A DNA stretch of 7,958 bases from Bordetella parapertussis. GTDB taxonomy: Bacteria > Pseudomonadota > Gammaproteobacteria > Burkholderiales > Burkholderiaceae_B. Position numbers and translations under genes: made by a program. How positions within the stretch are numbered: the first letter of the stretch is position 1; each line of letters starts with the position of its first letter. Below are positions 1 to 5,546 of this stretch, piece after piece. Location: NCBI GenBank assembly GCA_945862495.1, contig CAMAYM010000113.1:1-7958 (forward strand), read 5' to 3'. The notes beneath the pieces are model-generated. The model was not told the DNA's origin and made no database searches. It worked only from the letters and a program-made list of their open reading frames with translations.

Positions 1-504
1 GGCAACAGTCTCTGGTCCAGCTTTCCACGCCTGCAGGGTCACACCCGCTTTATTAGCGGCATCGAGGCCTTCGATTTTATCCATCATCAAGCCGATCCCG
101 GGTGACAACACAAGCTTGTCGTACTTCACCGTCTGGCCCGAGGCGAGTTGAACGGTTTTCTTTTGTCGATCAATGCTCGCAACCATGTCTTTCACCATTT
201 TCACGCCATGATTTTTTCCAAGGCCTGAGTACGGAACTGAAAGTGCGCTGAGTTTTTGTGAGCCACCCACCACCAGATTGGAGAGCGGGCAAGAAATAAA
301 CTCAGGGTTTGGTTCGATCAGCGTGACCTGCGCTGTGTTGTTTGACAACATACGCAAGTATTTCGCGGCAGTCGCTCCACCGTAACCTGCACCTACAACA
401 ACGATCTGTGCAGATTTCAGCGAGCTAGCTCGCGCTTGGCCATTTAAACCAAATGCCAAACCGGCAACTGCTGCGCTTTGTCCAAGAAAATGACGACGAT
501 TCAT
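1..504 (-). CDS. fccB: Flavocytochrome c sulfide dehydrogenase, FAD subunit (partial, N-terminal 168 residues)
   Basis: This is the flavoprotein subunit (FccB/SoxF) of periplasmic sulfide dehydrogenase, which oxidises sulfide to sulfur or polysulfide and passes electrons to the haem subunit. The protein begins MNRRHFLGQ, a twin-arginine signal (R3-R4), with likely cleavage after ARA near residue 26. A dinucleotide-binding motif, VVVGAGYGG, lies at about 35-43, and an acidic LIEPN strand end follows near 63-67. FISCPLSN at 69-76 matches the family segment whose cysteine (here C72, about 46 in the mature form) binds FAD covalently. The first redox-active disulfide cysteine of the family would fall just beyond the window edge and cannot be checked. 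The start has an AAAGGGG ribosome site that overlaps the stop of the cytochrome gene upstream, so the two are probably translationally coupled. The alternative label soxF describes the same family. The C-terminal half is missing only because the window ends. Confidence 0.93.
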   Translation of the reverse strand, partial: MNRRHFLGQSAAVAGLAFGLNGQARASSLKSAQIVVVGAGYGGATAAKYLRMLSNNTAQVTLIEPNPEFISCPLSNLVVGGSQKLSALSVPYSGLGKNHGVKMVKDMVASIDRQKKTVQLASGQTVKYDKLVLSPGIGLMMDKIEGLDAANKAGVTLQAWKAGPETVA

Positions 505-511
505 AATATTG

Positions 512-518
512 CCCCTTT
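512..518 (-). promoter_or_regulatory. Ribosome binding site of fccB, overlapping the fccA stop
   Basis: Read on the minus strand, AAAGGGG lies seven bases before the fccB ATG (504-502) and shares bases with the fccA stop codon (519-517). Ribosomes finishing fccA would be placed to restart on fccB. This supports the chosen fccB start and a fixed ratio of the two subunits. Confidence 0.7.
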
Positions 519-849
519 AGTTTTTCTTGCCAAGAACGCTAGCAATTGTTTTGAGTTGTTCGTCGGTATACCCTTTTGCAAGTTGATGCATGATGGTCCC
601 TGTTCTCTTGCCAGTCTTATAGGCCATCAGCAGTTCATACATGACGGATTCTGGAAGATGATTAATCATAGGTACCGTCACGCCAGGGACGCTGACGCCA
701 TTTGTGCCATGGCAGTTTGCGCAGGTCGCGGCAAGACTTTGGTTATATAACCGCTGTGCTTGTATGTCTTGCGCTTGAGCGGTTCCGCCTATTGTCAGAC
801 CGATAAGCCCTGACAGCATCAGTGCCGTCGTCGCGAGTGTGTTACGCAT
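517..849 (-). CDS. fccA: Monohaem cytochrome c, haem subunit of flavocytochrome c sulfide dehydrogenase
   Basis: This 110-residue class I cytochrome c is the electron-accepting subunit (FccA/SoxE) for the sulfide-oxidising flavoprotein encoded directly after it. A Sec signal peptide covers residues 1-26, with cleavage expected at AQA|QD. The single haem site is C43-A-N-C46-H47. The distal ligand is most likely M87 in GTIMHQLAKGYTDEQL, a segment typical of the sulfide dehydrogenase cytochrome family. The length of about 84 mature residues fits one haem domain, like the monohaem FccA of chemotrophs rather than the dihaem form of some purple sulfur bacteria. The gene ends 12 bases before fccB, and the fccB ribosome site overlaps its stop. 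A GAGGAG ribosome site sits six bases before the ATG. The assignment rests on the motif set plus the adjacent fccB; on its own the protein could be another small cytochrome c. Confidence 0.92.
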   Translation of the reverse strand: MRNTLATTALMLSGLIGLTIGGTAQAQDIQAQRLYNQSLAATCANCHGTNGVSVPGVTVPMINHLPESVMYELLMAYKTGKRTGTIMHQLAKGYTDEQLKTIASVLGKKN

Positions 850-981
850 CGAATTCTCCTCATTTAATTTTTAACTTTATATACTATCGTCTCTGTAATG
901 ACGTCTATTTGGCAATCAAGGTTTACCCTTGAGGCCTTTTTCACTTCATTTATTTTACGCCTTAGTAAGCACCTCTCTATC
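850..981. promoter_or_regulatory. Upstream region of fccAB with imperfect dyad
   Basis: This 132-base gap separates the end of the hydrolase gene from fccA, both on the minus strand. It must carry the fccAB promoter unless the hydrolase transcript reads through. A GAGGAG ribosome site is at 856-861 (minus). No convincing -35/-10 pair was found, although the stretch at 870-895 is AT-rich. Positions 911-927 form an imperfect inverted repeat, GGCAATC / GTTTACC. Within the same stretch TCAAGG (916-921) and CCTTGA (927-932) can pair as a 6-bp hairpin. A short T-run follows on the plus strand (937-941), but no plus-strand gene lies upstream that would need a terminator there. Confidence 0.4.
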
Positions 982-1881
982 TCAGACGCCATGTTGTGCA
1001 AACCAGCTTAAACACTTATCCCAGCCGTCTTTGGCCGGCCCAGCCTGATACGTGGCACGGTAATCCGCATGAAATGCATGTGGCGCGTCGGGATAAATCT
1101 CAAACCGGCTGGCTGCTGCTGCTTTATTACTTGTCGCTGCTGCGAGTGCTTTTTTCATTTGATCGACGGTTTCTAAACTGATCCCTGTATCTTTGCCGCC
1201 ATATAGCCCGAGGACGGGCGCCTTGAGTTGCGCGGCTAAGTCGACCGGATGCGTTGGAAAGTTTTCACTTTTCTCTCCGACGAGACGGCCGTACCAGGCA
1301 ACGCCCGCCTTGACTTGCGGGAGATATGCGCTTGCGAGCCAAGTGATACGGCCTCCCCAGCAAAAACCAGTTACGCCCACTCTGTTGATGTCTCCACCTT
1401 GCGTAACCGCCCACTTCAAGGCGGTTTCAATATCCGCCATCACTTGCTTGTCTGGTGTCTTTGAGACGATTTGCGACATGATTTCAGCCATTGTTCCAAG
1501 CGCGGTTGGATCTCCAGCTCTGGTGAAAAACTCTGGCGCGATTGCGAGGTAACCACGTTTCGCAAAACGGCGTACAACGTCCGCAATATGCTCATGCACC
1601 CCGAATATTTCACTCGCAACAATCACAATGGGCAGTTTATTTTGAACGCCTACGGGTCTAGCAACGTAGGCATAAAGCTCATTATCGCCGTCCACGATTG
1701 TTTCTTCACCGGCCTTGATGCCCGAAAAGTCTGTTTGTATGACTTGAGCAAAAGTAGGCTGAGCCACAGAGGCAAAACCAAGCCCTAAACCCACGGCTGA
1801 GGAGTTCCGCAAAAACTCCCGGCGTGTTCGCCGCGGATCTCCGCTTAGCGCTTCGAGATCTGAGAACTGATCCGAATTCAT
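982..1881 (-). CDS. Tat-exported dienelactone-hydrolase-family protein
   Basis: This 299-residue alpha/beta hydrolase belongs to the dienelactone hydrolase family. Its start is the ATG at 1881, with AAGGAG six bases upstream; the in-frame ATG at 1929 has no such site. The N-terminus has a Tat signal, T19-R20-R21-E-F-L-R, then a hydrophobic stretch (about 29-40) and likely cleavage at TFA|QV near residue 45. The catalytic triad is visible: nucleophile C174 in GFCWGG, D231 in GGKD, and H268 in DAPHAFH. E91 in ASEIFG matches the glutamate that controls the nucleophile in this family. Classical dienelactone hydrolases are cytoplasmic, about 230 residues long, and open the dienelactone of chlorocatechol degradation. 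Export, and the location between fccAB and soxC, argue against that substrate. The true substrate is unknown; a role in sulfur metabolism is inferred from position only. No catechol-pathway genes are nearby. Confidence 0.88.
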   Translation of the reverse strand: MNSDQFSDLEALSGDPRRTRREFLRNSSAVGLGLGFASVAQPTFAQVIQTDFSGIKAGEETIVDGDNELYAYVARPVGVQNKLPIVIVASEIFGVHEHIADVVRRFAKRGYLAIAPEFFTRAGDPTALGTMAEIMSQIVSKTPDKQVMADIETALKWAVTQGGDINRVGVTGFCWGGRITWLASAYLPQVKAGVAWYGRLVGEKSENFPTHPVDLAAQLKAPVLGLYGGKDTGISLETVDQMKKALAAATSNKAAAASRFEIYPDAPHAFHADYRATYQAGPAKDGWDKCLSWFAQHGV

Positions 1882-1887
1882 TTGCCG

Positions 1888-1893
1888 CTCCTT
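1888..1893 (-). promoter_or_regulatory. Ribosome binding site deciding the hydrolase start
   Basis: AAGGAG on the minus strand lies six bases before the ATG at 1881-1879. It selects this start over the upstream in-frame ATG at 1929, which would add 16 residues (MFAIKSQKNHRFKERQ) not needed for the Tat signal. Confidence 0.7.
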
Positions 1894-1920
1894 AAATCTA
1901 TGATTTTTTTGACTTTTTAT

Positions 1921-1950
1921 GGCAAACATCTTAATGCATTAGGGTTTGCC
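1921..1950. promoter_or_regulatory. Operator-like nested inverted repeat
   Basis: Perfect 7-bp arms GGCAAAC (1921-1927) and GTTTGCC (1944-1950) flank a 16-base spacer. Inside the spacer is a perfect 10-bp palindrome, TAATGCATTA (1932-1941), whose centre is one base from that of the outer arms. It lies between two divergent genes and upstream of soxC, where a dimeric repressor or activator of sox genes would bind. Sox clusters are commonly controlled by an ArsR-family SoxR or by other regulators; no regulator gene lies in this window, so the binding protein is unknown. Confidence 0.5.
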
Positions 1951-2032
1951 TTAGTTTATTAAATAGTGAAAATTTAGTACTTTAGCTAACATATACCCTG
2001 ACGATATTTGTTTATAACAAGAGGCAATATAA

Positions 2033-2074
2033 ATGTCTTTAATGGGTTTTACCTATACCAATCCGTTATTTTAG
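2033..2074 (+). other. Possible 13-codon leader ORF before soxC
   Basis: An ATG at 2033 opens a short frame, MSLMGFTYTNPLF, ending at TAG 2072-2074. AAGAGG (2019-2024) lies eight bases before the ATG and resembles a ribosome site. The frame ends 16 bases before the preferred soxC start, close enough for translational coupling. There is no run of a regulatory amino acid as in classical attenuators, and so short an ORF in AT-rich DNA can arise by chance. Confidence 0.25.
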
Positions 2075-2080
2075 GCGAGT

Positions 2081-2085
2081 GAGGA
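2081..2085 (+). promoter_or_regulatory. Ribosome binding site deciding the soxC start
   Basis: GAGGA lies five bases before TTG 2091, a good distance for initiation. The alternative GTG at 2079 overlaps this site and has only an AGG three bases upstream. This favours TTG as the soxC initiator. Confidence 0.5.
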
Positions 2086-2090
2086 CTAAA

Positions 2091-3455
2091 TTGAATCCGA
2101 AAGACCTAGTGTTTCAACCCGGAAAGCTCCAAAAAGCACCCGAGAATTTTTTGTCTAGAGACTTTGCCTCTGACTTAACAGAAAAAGGGATGGACGACAC
2201 ACGCCGCGGTTTTTTACGAAACAGCTTTTTTGGTGCGCTCGCTGCTGGAGCTGCTACAGGCGGAGTGGTCAATACTGCGCGCGCTTCGCAAGGTGATCCA
2301 GCCATTCTTGAAAAAAAACCCTGGCAAACTACACTCGGTCAGCCTGTCGCCGCCAAGCCCTACGGCATGCCGTCAAAATATGAAGCCAATTTGCAGCGCA
2401 GAGAATCTCCTGGTTTGACCCGTGTTTCTGCGGCCTCTGTGGCATTTACACCACTGCAAGGCCTCTTTGGCATGATCACGCCAAGTGGCTTGCACTTTGA
2501 ACGTCATCACCAAGGCTGGTATGACATCGATCCGGCGCAACACCGTCTGATGATCAATGGTCTTGTTAAAAAAGACATGGTGTTCACCATGGAAGATCTG
2601 ATGCGTCTGCCTTCCGTGTCGCGTATTCACTTTATTGAGTGTGGCGCCAACACGGGCATGGAGTGGGGCAACGTCGCAGTGCCAACCGTTCAGTACACGC
2701 ATGGCATGATTTCCTGTTGCGAATTCACAGGTATTCCCTTGTCGCTTCTGCTCGACATGGTCGGCGCAGACTTTACCAAGGGTAAATATGTGCTGGCCGA
2801 AGGCGGTGATGGCTCAGGCATGACGCGTACGATTCCAATGGAGCTCGCACGTGACGACGTCATCGTCGCCTGGGCAATGAATGGCGAAATGCTGCGCCCT
2901 GAAAACGGCTACCCCTTGCGCCTCGTTGTTCCAGGCGTTCAGGGCGTGAGCTCGGTCAAATGGCTGCGTCGTTTAGAAGTCGGCGATATGCCCTACGGAG
3001 CCAAGGACGAAGCCATTCACTACGTCGACCTGATGCCCGACGGTATGCATCGGCAATACACGACCATTCAAGAGTGTAAATCTGTCATCACGACTCCGTC
3101 GGGTGGGCAACAACTCCTCACCACAGGTTTTTACAACATTAGCGGTATCGCTTGGTCGGGACGCGGAAAAATTAAGCGTGTCGATGTCTCTGTGGATGGT
3201 GGTCGTAACTGGCGTGAAGCCCGCATGGAATCTCCTATCCTGAGCAAAGCCCTAACGCGCTTTAACATTAACTGGGTTTGGGATGGAAAGCCTGCAATCT
3301 TGCAATCGCGCGCCATCGACGAAACGGGTTATATACAACCGCCAATCCGCATGCTCAGAGAGGTGCGCGGCACGCGCTCCATCTACCATAACAATGCCAT
3401 TCAATCTTGGAAAGTCGACACAAATGGAGAGGTCAGCAATGTTCAAGTTGGTTAA
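2091..3455 (+). CDS. soxC: Sulfane dehydrogenase SoxC, molybdenum-cofactor subunit
   Basis: SoxC is the molybdopterin subunit of the periplasmic SoxCD sulfur dehydrogenase. It oxidises the sulfane sulfur left on SoxY, giving six electrons to its cytochrome partner SoxD. From the preferred TTG start it has 454 residues; GTG at 2079 would add four. A Tat signal is clear: T37-R38-R39-G-F-L-R and a hydrophobic stretch to about 60, with cleavage expected near ARA|SQ (about 65). It has an unusually long 37-residue region before the twin arginines. The sulfite-oxidase fold is recognised by HFIECGANTGMEW, where C184 is the molybdenum ligand, and by GLHFERHHQGWYDIDP (133-148). The C-terminal dimerisation domain covers about 325-430, with VDVSVDGGRNW at 364-374. 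The stop overlaps soxD by 17 bases, so the two subunits are made together. An ATG at 2190 would leave a normal Tat signal, but its only purine-rich stretch abuts the codon. Confidence 0.95.
   Translation: MNPKDLVFQPGKLQKAPENFLSRDFASDLTEKGMDDTRRGFLRNSFFGALAAGAATGGVVNTARASQGDPAILEKKPWQTTLGQPVAAKPYGMPSKYEANLQRRESPGLTRVSAASVAFTPLQGLFGMITPSGLHFERHHQGWYDIDPAQHRLMINGLVKKDMVFTMEDLMRLPSVSRIHFIECGANTGMEWGNVAVPTVQYTHGMISCCEFTGIPLSLLLDMVGADFTKGKYVLAEGGDGSGMTRTIPMELARDDVIVAWAMNGEMLRPENGYPLRLVVPGVQGVSSVKWLRRLEVGDMPYGAKDEAIHYVDLMPDGMHRQYTTIQECKSVITTPSGGQQLLTTGFYNISGIAWSGRGKIKRVDVSVDGGRNWREARMESPILSKALTRFNINWVWDGKPAILQSRAIDETGYIQPPIRMLREVRGTRSIYHNNAIQSWKVDTNGEVSNVQVG
3426..3432 (+). promoter_or_regulatory. 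Ribosome binding site of soxD inside soxC
   Basis: GGAGAGG lies within the last codons of soxC, six bases before the soxD ATG at 3439. It fixes the start among several in-frame upstream ATGs and places initiation where soxC ribosomes are about to terminate. Confidence 0.75.
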
Positions 3456-4551
3456 AACGATTACCAGCCTTGCTGCCCTCGCGTTAGCAAGCAGCTTGGT
3501 TCAAGCTCAAAATATGGCTGAATTTGCAGGCATCGGCCGCGTGGCAACACCTGCGGAGATCAAAGCTTGGGATATTGACGTCAGACCAGACTTTAAAGGT
3601 CTACCTAAAGGCTCAGGCACGGCAGACCAAGGCCAACAAATCTGGGATGCGCAATGTGCCAGTTGCCATGGGACTTTTGGCGAGTCCAATGAAGTATTCA
3701 CGCCTCTCATTGGTGGAACAACCGCAAAAGATATCGAAACAGGTCGTGTCGCTTCGTTGACTTCACCAAATCAACCTCAGCGCACCACACTGATGAAAGT
3801 CCCAACAGTCTCCACGCTGTATGACTATATCTATCGTGCGATGCCTTGGAATGCGCCACGATCTTTATCCGCAGATGATACGTATGCCTTGGTAGCCTAT
3901 ATGTTGGCACTGGGTGAAGTTGTGCCAGAGGACTTTACTCTCAGCGATAAAAACATCGCCGAAGTACAAAAACGTATGCCTAACCGTAATGGCATGACGG
4001 ACAAACACGGCATGTGGACGATCAACGGTACCCCTGATGTCAAAGCAACAGCGTGTATGACAAACTGCGTGGCCGAAGTCAAAATCACTTCGACACTCCC
4101 TGATTTTGCTCGCAATGCCCACAACAACTTAGCAGAGCAGGATCGCACATTCGGTCCTTATCGCGGCTCAGACTCAACAAAACCGCCCCTCAAAGCACTC
4201 CCGGGTGCTAACTATGTTGCTAGCGTTACAGCCGTGAAAACCGCTGCCCCCGCCAATCAGGCAGCTCCAGCAAAGCCTGCTGCAGCTGCAGGCGCAGACA
4301 CAGCTGCGCTTCAACAATCCTTTACCAAGAACAACTGCGCGGCATGTCACGCCCCTGCAGCAAAAGGTGTGGGACCCTCCAATGCTGATATCGCAAAAAA
4401 ATACAAAGATCAGGATGTCCTTGCCAAGCTGAGTGCAAAAGTCAAAAATGGCGGCTCTGGTGCTTGGGGCATGATTCCCATGCCCCCCCATCCTCAAGTC
4501 CCAGATGACGAAATTAATCGTCTCGTCAAATGGATGCTGAGTGGCTCTTAA
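3439..4551 (+). CDS. soxD: SoxD, dihaem cytochrome c subunit of sulfane dehydrogenase
   Basis: SoxD accepts electrons from the molybdenum centre of SoxC and passes them to the respiratory chain. The 370-residue protein has a Sec signal (1-23, VQA|QN) and two haem domains. The first site is C73-A-S-C76-H77, with M135 in the AMPW segment a plausible distal ligand. The second is C300-A-A-C303-H304, with M348 in MIPMPPH as ligand; this C-terminal domain looks like a small bacterial cytochrome c551/c552. An Ala/Pro-rich linker (about 268-290) joins the halves. The extra pair C206/C210 (CMTNC) lies between domains, lacks a following histidine, and is not a haem site; it may form a disulfide. The start is set by GGAGAGG six bases upstream and gives a clean signal peptide. 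The gene overlaps soxC by 17 bases. The length agrees with the long dihaem SoxD of complete Sox systems. Confidence 0.95.
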   Translation: MFKLVKTITSLAALALASSLVQAQNMAEFAGIGRVATPAEIKAWDIDVRPDFKGLPKGSGTADQGQQIWDAQCASCHGTFGESNEVFTPLIGGTTAKDIETGRVASLTSPNQPQRTTLMKVPTVSTLYDYIYRAMPWNAPRSLSADDTYALVAYMLALGEVVPEDFTLSDKNIAEVQKRMPNRNGMTDKHGMWTINGTPDVKATACMTNCVAEVKITSTLPDFARNAHNNLAEQDRTFGPYRGSDSTKPPLKALPGANYVASVTAVKTAAPANQAAPAKPAAAAGADTAALQQSFTKNNCAACHAPAAKGVGPSNADIAKKYKDQDVLAKLSAKVKNGGSGAWGMIPMPPHPQVPDDEINRLVKWMLSGS

Positions 4552-4576
4552 GCGCCGTCGCAAATCACTCTTTTTT
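4539..4576 (+). terminator. Weak hairpin plus T-run at the soxD end (possible attenuator)
   Basis: GAGTG (4539-4543, inside the last soxD codons) can pair with CACTC (4566-4570), followed directly by six T bases (4571-4576). The stem is only five pairs with a 22-base loop, so it is weak. If active it would reduce read-through from soxCD into soxYZAXB rather than end the operon. Confidence 0.2.
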
Positions 4577-4626
4577 CATAACTTAACAATAATTTAATTA
4601 CAAATTCTCTCCGCAAAGGAAAAATA

Positions 4627-5079
4627 ATGAACGTACAACGACGCAGACTTCTGCAAATGACCGCCTTAGTAAGCTTGATGGCCAGCGCCGGACTGATGAC
4701 AGAAGCAGAAGCAGCAACATGGAACAAGGCCGCTTTCGAAGCAAAGACCATTGACGACGTAGCGAAAATATTGGGTGGCGGTGCACCACAAAAATCAGAT
4801 GCTGTGACACTGCGCGCGCCTGATATCGCCGAGAACGGCGCCGTCGTTCCCGTTGGCGTGGAAACAAGCTTGAAAGCAACCGAGATGGCCATCTTGGTTG
4901 AAAAGAACCCAAGCGCTTTGGCTGCGATGTTTATCGTACCGGCAGGTGCTGAAGCCTTTGCATCTACACGCGTCAAAATGGGTCAAACATCAAATGTTTA
5001 CGCTTTGGCTAAAGTAGATGGTAAGTGGTTGATGTCTTCGAAAGAAGTCAAGGTCACGCTCGGTGGTTGCGGCGGTTAA
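4627..5079 (+). CDS. soxY: SoxY, sulfur-carrier subunit
   Basis: SoxY carries the sulfur substrate through the whole Sox cycle on a C-terminal swinging arm. The protein of 150 residues ends in VTLGGCGG, with C148 as the carrier cysteine; this tail is diagnostic. The N-terminus has arginines R5-R6-R7 followed by LLQMTALVSLMASAG, a Tat signal that normally exports SoxY together with SoxZ; cleavage is likely at AEA|AT (29/30). The middle (about 55-145) is the immunoglobulin-like SoxY domain. An AAGGA ribosome site (about 4616-4620) precedes the ATG. The gap from soxD is 75 AT-rich bases, larger than most in this operon, so an internal promoter is possible but no clear one is seen. Confidence 0.96.
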   Translation: MNVQRRRLLQMTALVSLMASAGLMTEAEAATWNKAAFEAKTIDDVAKILGGGAPQKSDAVTLRAPDIAENGAVVPVGVETSLKATEMAILVEKNPSALAAMFIVPAGAEAFASTRVKMGQTSNVYALAKVDGKWLMSSKEVKVTLGGCGG

Positions 5080-5125
5080 TTGCGCACATCGCTCGCTCTA
5101 ACATTCCACTTACCTTAAAAATTGA

Positions 5126-5138
5126 GCCCACTCTGGGC
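5126..5138 (+). other. Small hairpin in the soxY-soxZ gap
   Basis: GCCCA (5126-5130) and TGGGC (5134-5138) form a perfect 5-bp stem with a three-base loop, in the 85-base gap between soxY and soxZ. No T-run follows, so it is not a terminator. It may protect or process the mRNA, or be chance. Confidence 0.25.
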
Positions 5139-5164
5139 ATGTAGATAGTTTAGGAGAAACAATT

Positions 5165-5479
5165 ATGGCAAGCCCAATGCGCATTCGCGCAACTGAAAAA
5201 GATGGCGTTGTTGACGTTCGCGTTCTGATGAAACATGACATGGAAACAGGTCAACGTAAAAACCCAGAGGGAACACTCATCCCTGCTTGGTTTATTTCTA
5301 CCATCGAAGCGAAAGTAGGCGACAAAGTTGTCTATGCTGCTCAGTTTGGTCCTGCAGTCTCGAAAGATCCTTTCTTGCACTTCAAACTCAAAGGATCTGC
5401 TAAAAAAGGCGACTCAATGACCGTCACTTGGGTCGACAACAAAGGCGAGACCCGTACCGACAAAACCGATATCAAATAA
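5165..5479 (+). CDS. soxZ: SoxZ, partner of the SoxY sulfur carrier
   Basis: SoxZ binds SoxY to form the SoxYZ heterodimer on which thiosulfate sulfur is oxidised. The 104-residue length and the sequence match the family: MRIRATEKDGVVDVRVLMKH near the start, a central MET-GQRKNP segment, PAWFISTIE, and FHFKL-like FLHFKLKG, all in an immunoglobulin-like beta sandwich. There is no signal peptide and no cysteine, as expected for a subunit exported by riding with the Tat-targeted SoxY. AGGAGA (5152-5157) lies seven bases before the ATG. It follows soxY after an 85-base gap, longer than the usual close spacing of these two genes. Confidence 0.95.
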   Translation: MASPMRIRATEKDGVVDVRVLMKHDMETGQRKNPEGTLIPAWFISTIEAKVGDKVVYAAQFGPAVSKDPFLHFKLKGSAKKGDSMTVTWVDNKGETRTDKTDIK

Positions 5480-5533
5480 CAAATTAGTCTGCCTTGGAGG
5501 GCTCGCATACAGCGATCCTTTCTAGTTGACAAA

Positions 5534-5539
5534 AAGGAG
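5534..5539 (+). promoter_or_regulatory. Ribosome binding site deciding the soxA start
   Basis: AAGGAG lies seven bases before ATG 5547. The in-frame TTG at 5526 precedes this site and would put it inside the coding region, so it is rejected as the start. Confidence 0.75.
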
Positions 5540-5546
5540 ACATTCC

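Larger units (their letters stand above)
1882..2090. promoter_or_regulatory. Divergent intergenic control region, hydrolase / soxC
   Basis: This AT-rich region must hold promoters for the leftward hydrolase gene and the rightward sox operon. Its most ordered part is 1921-1950 (described separately). TTAGCTAA at 1982-1989 is another short palindrome. A TATAAC hexamer at 2013-2018 could be a -10 element for the sox transcript, but the -35 position (about 1990-1995, CATATA) is poor, so a regulated or alternative promoter is possible. A 13-codon ORF with a ribosome site fills much of 2018-2074. No long rho-independent hairpin is seen. Confidence 0.5.

Noticed and set aside
478..750. 90-codon plus-strand frame across fccA/fccB
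   Set aside because: It runs antisense to fccA (CANCH haem protein) and the fccB start, both well supported.
916..941. Rho-independent terminator on the plus strand (TCAAGG/CCTTGA plus T-run)
   Set aside because: No plus-strand gene lies upstream, the stem is only six pairs, and the T-run is separated from the stem by GGCC; kept only as part of the fccA upstream region.
3283..3438. Longer soxD frame starting upstream at 3283
   Set aside because: It lies wholly within conserved soxC coding sequence, and the ATG at 3439 has a strong ribosome site and begins a clean signal peptide.
4548..4976. 142-codon minus-strand frame opposite soxY
   Set aside because: It overlaps a diagnostic SoxY, lacks recognisable motifs, and is the reverse-frame shadow of that gene.
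5526..5531. TTGACA as a -35 promoter element before soxA
   Set aside because: A -10 partner would fall about 17 bases on, inside the soxA start region (5549-5554), and no TATAAT-like hexamer is there; the bases are better explained as lead-in to the ribosome site.
5526..5546. TTG start seven codons upstream of soxA ATG
   Set aside because: The ribosome binding site would then be inside the gene; ATG 5547 is correctly spaced and gives a normal Sec signal.
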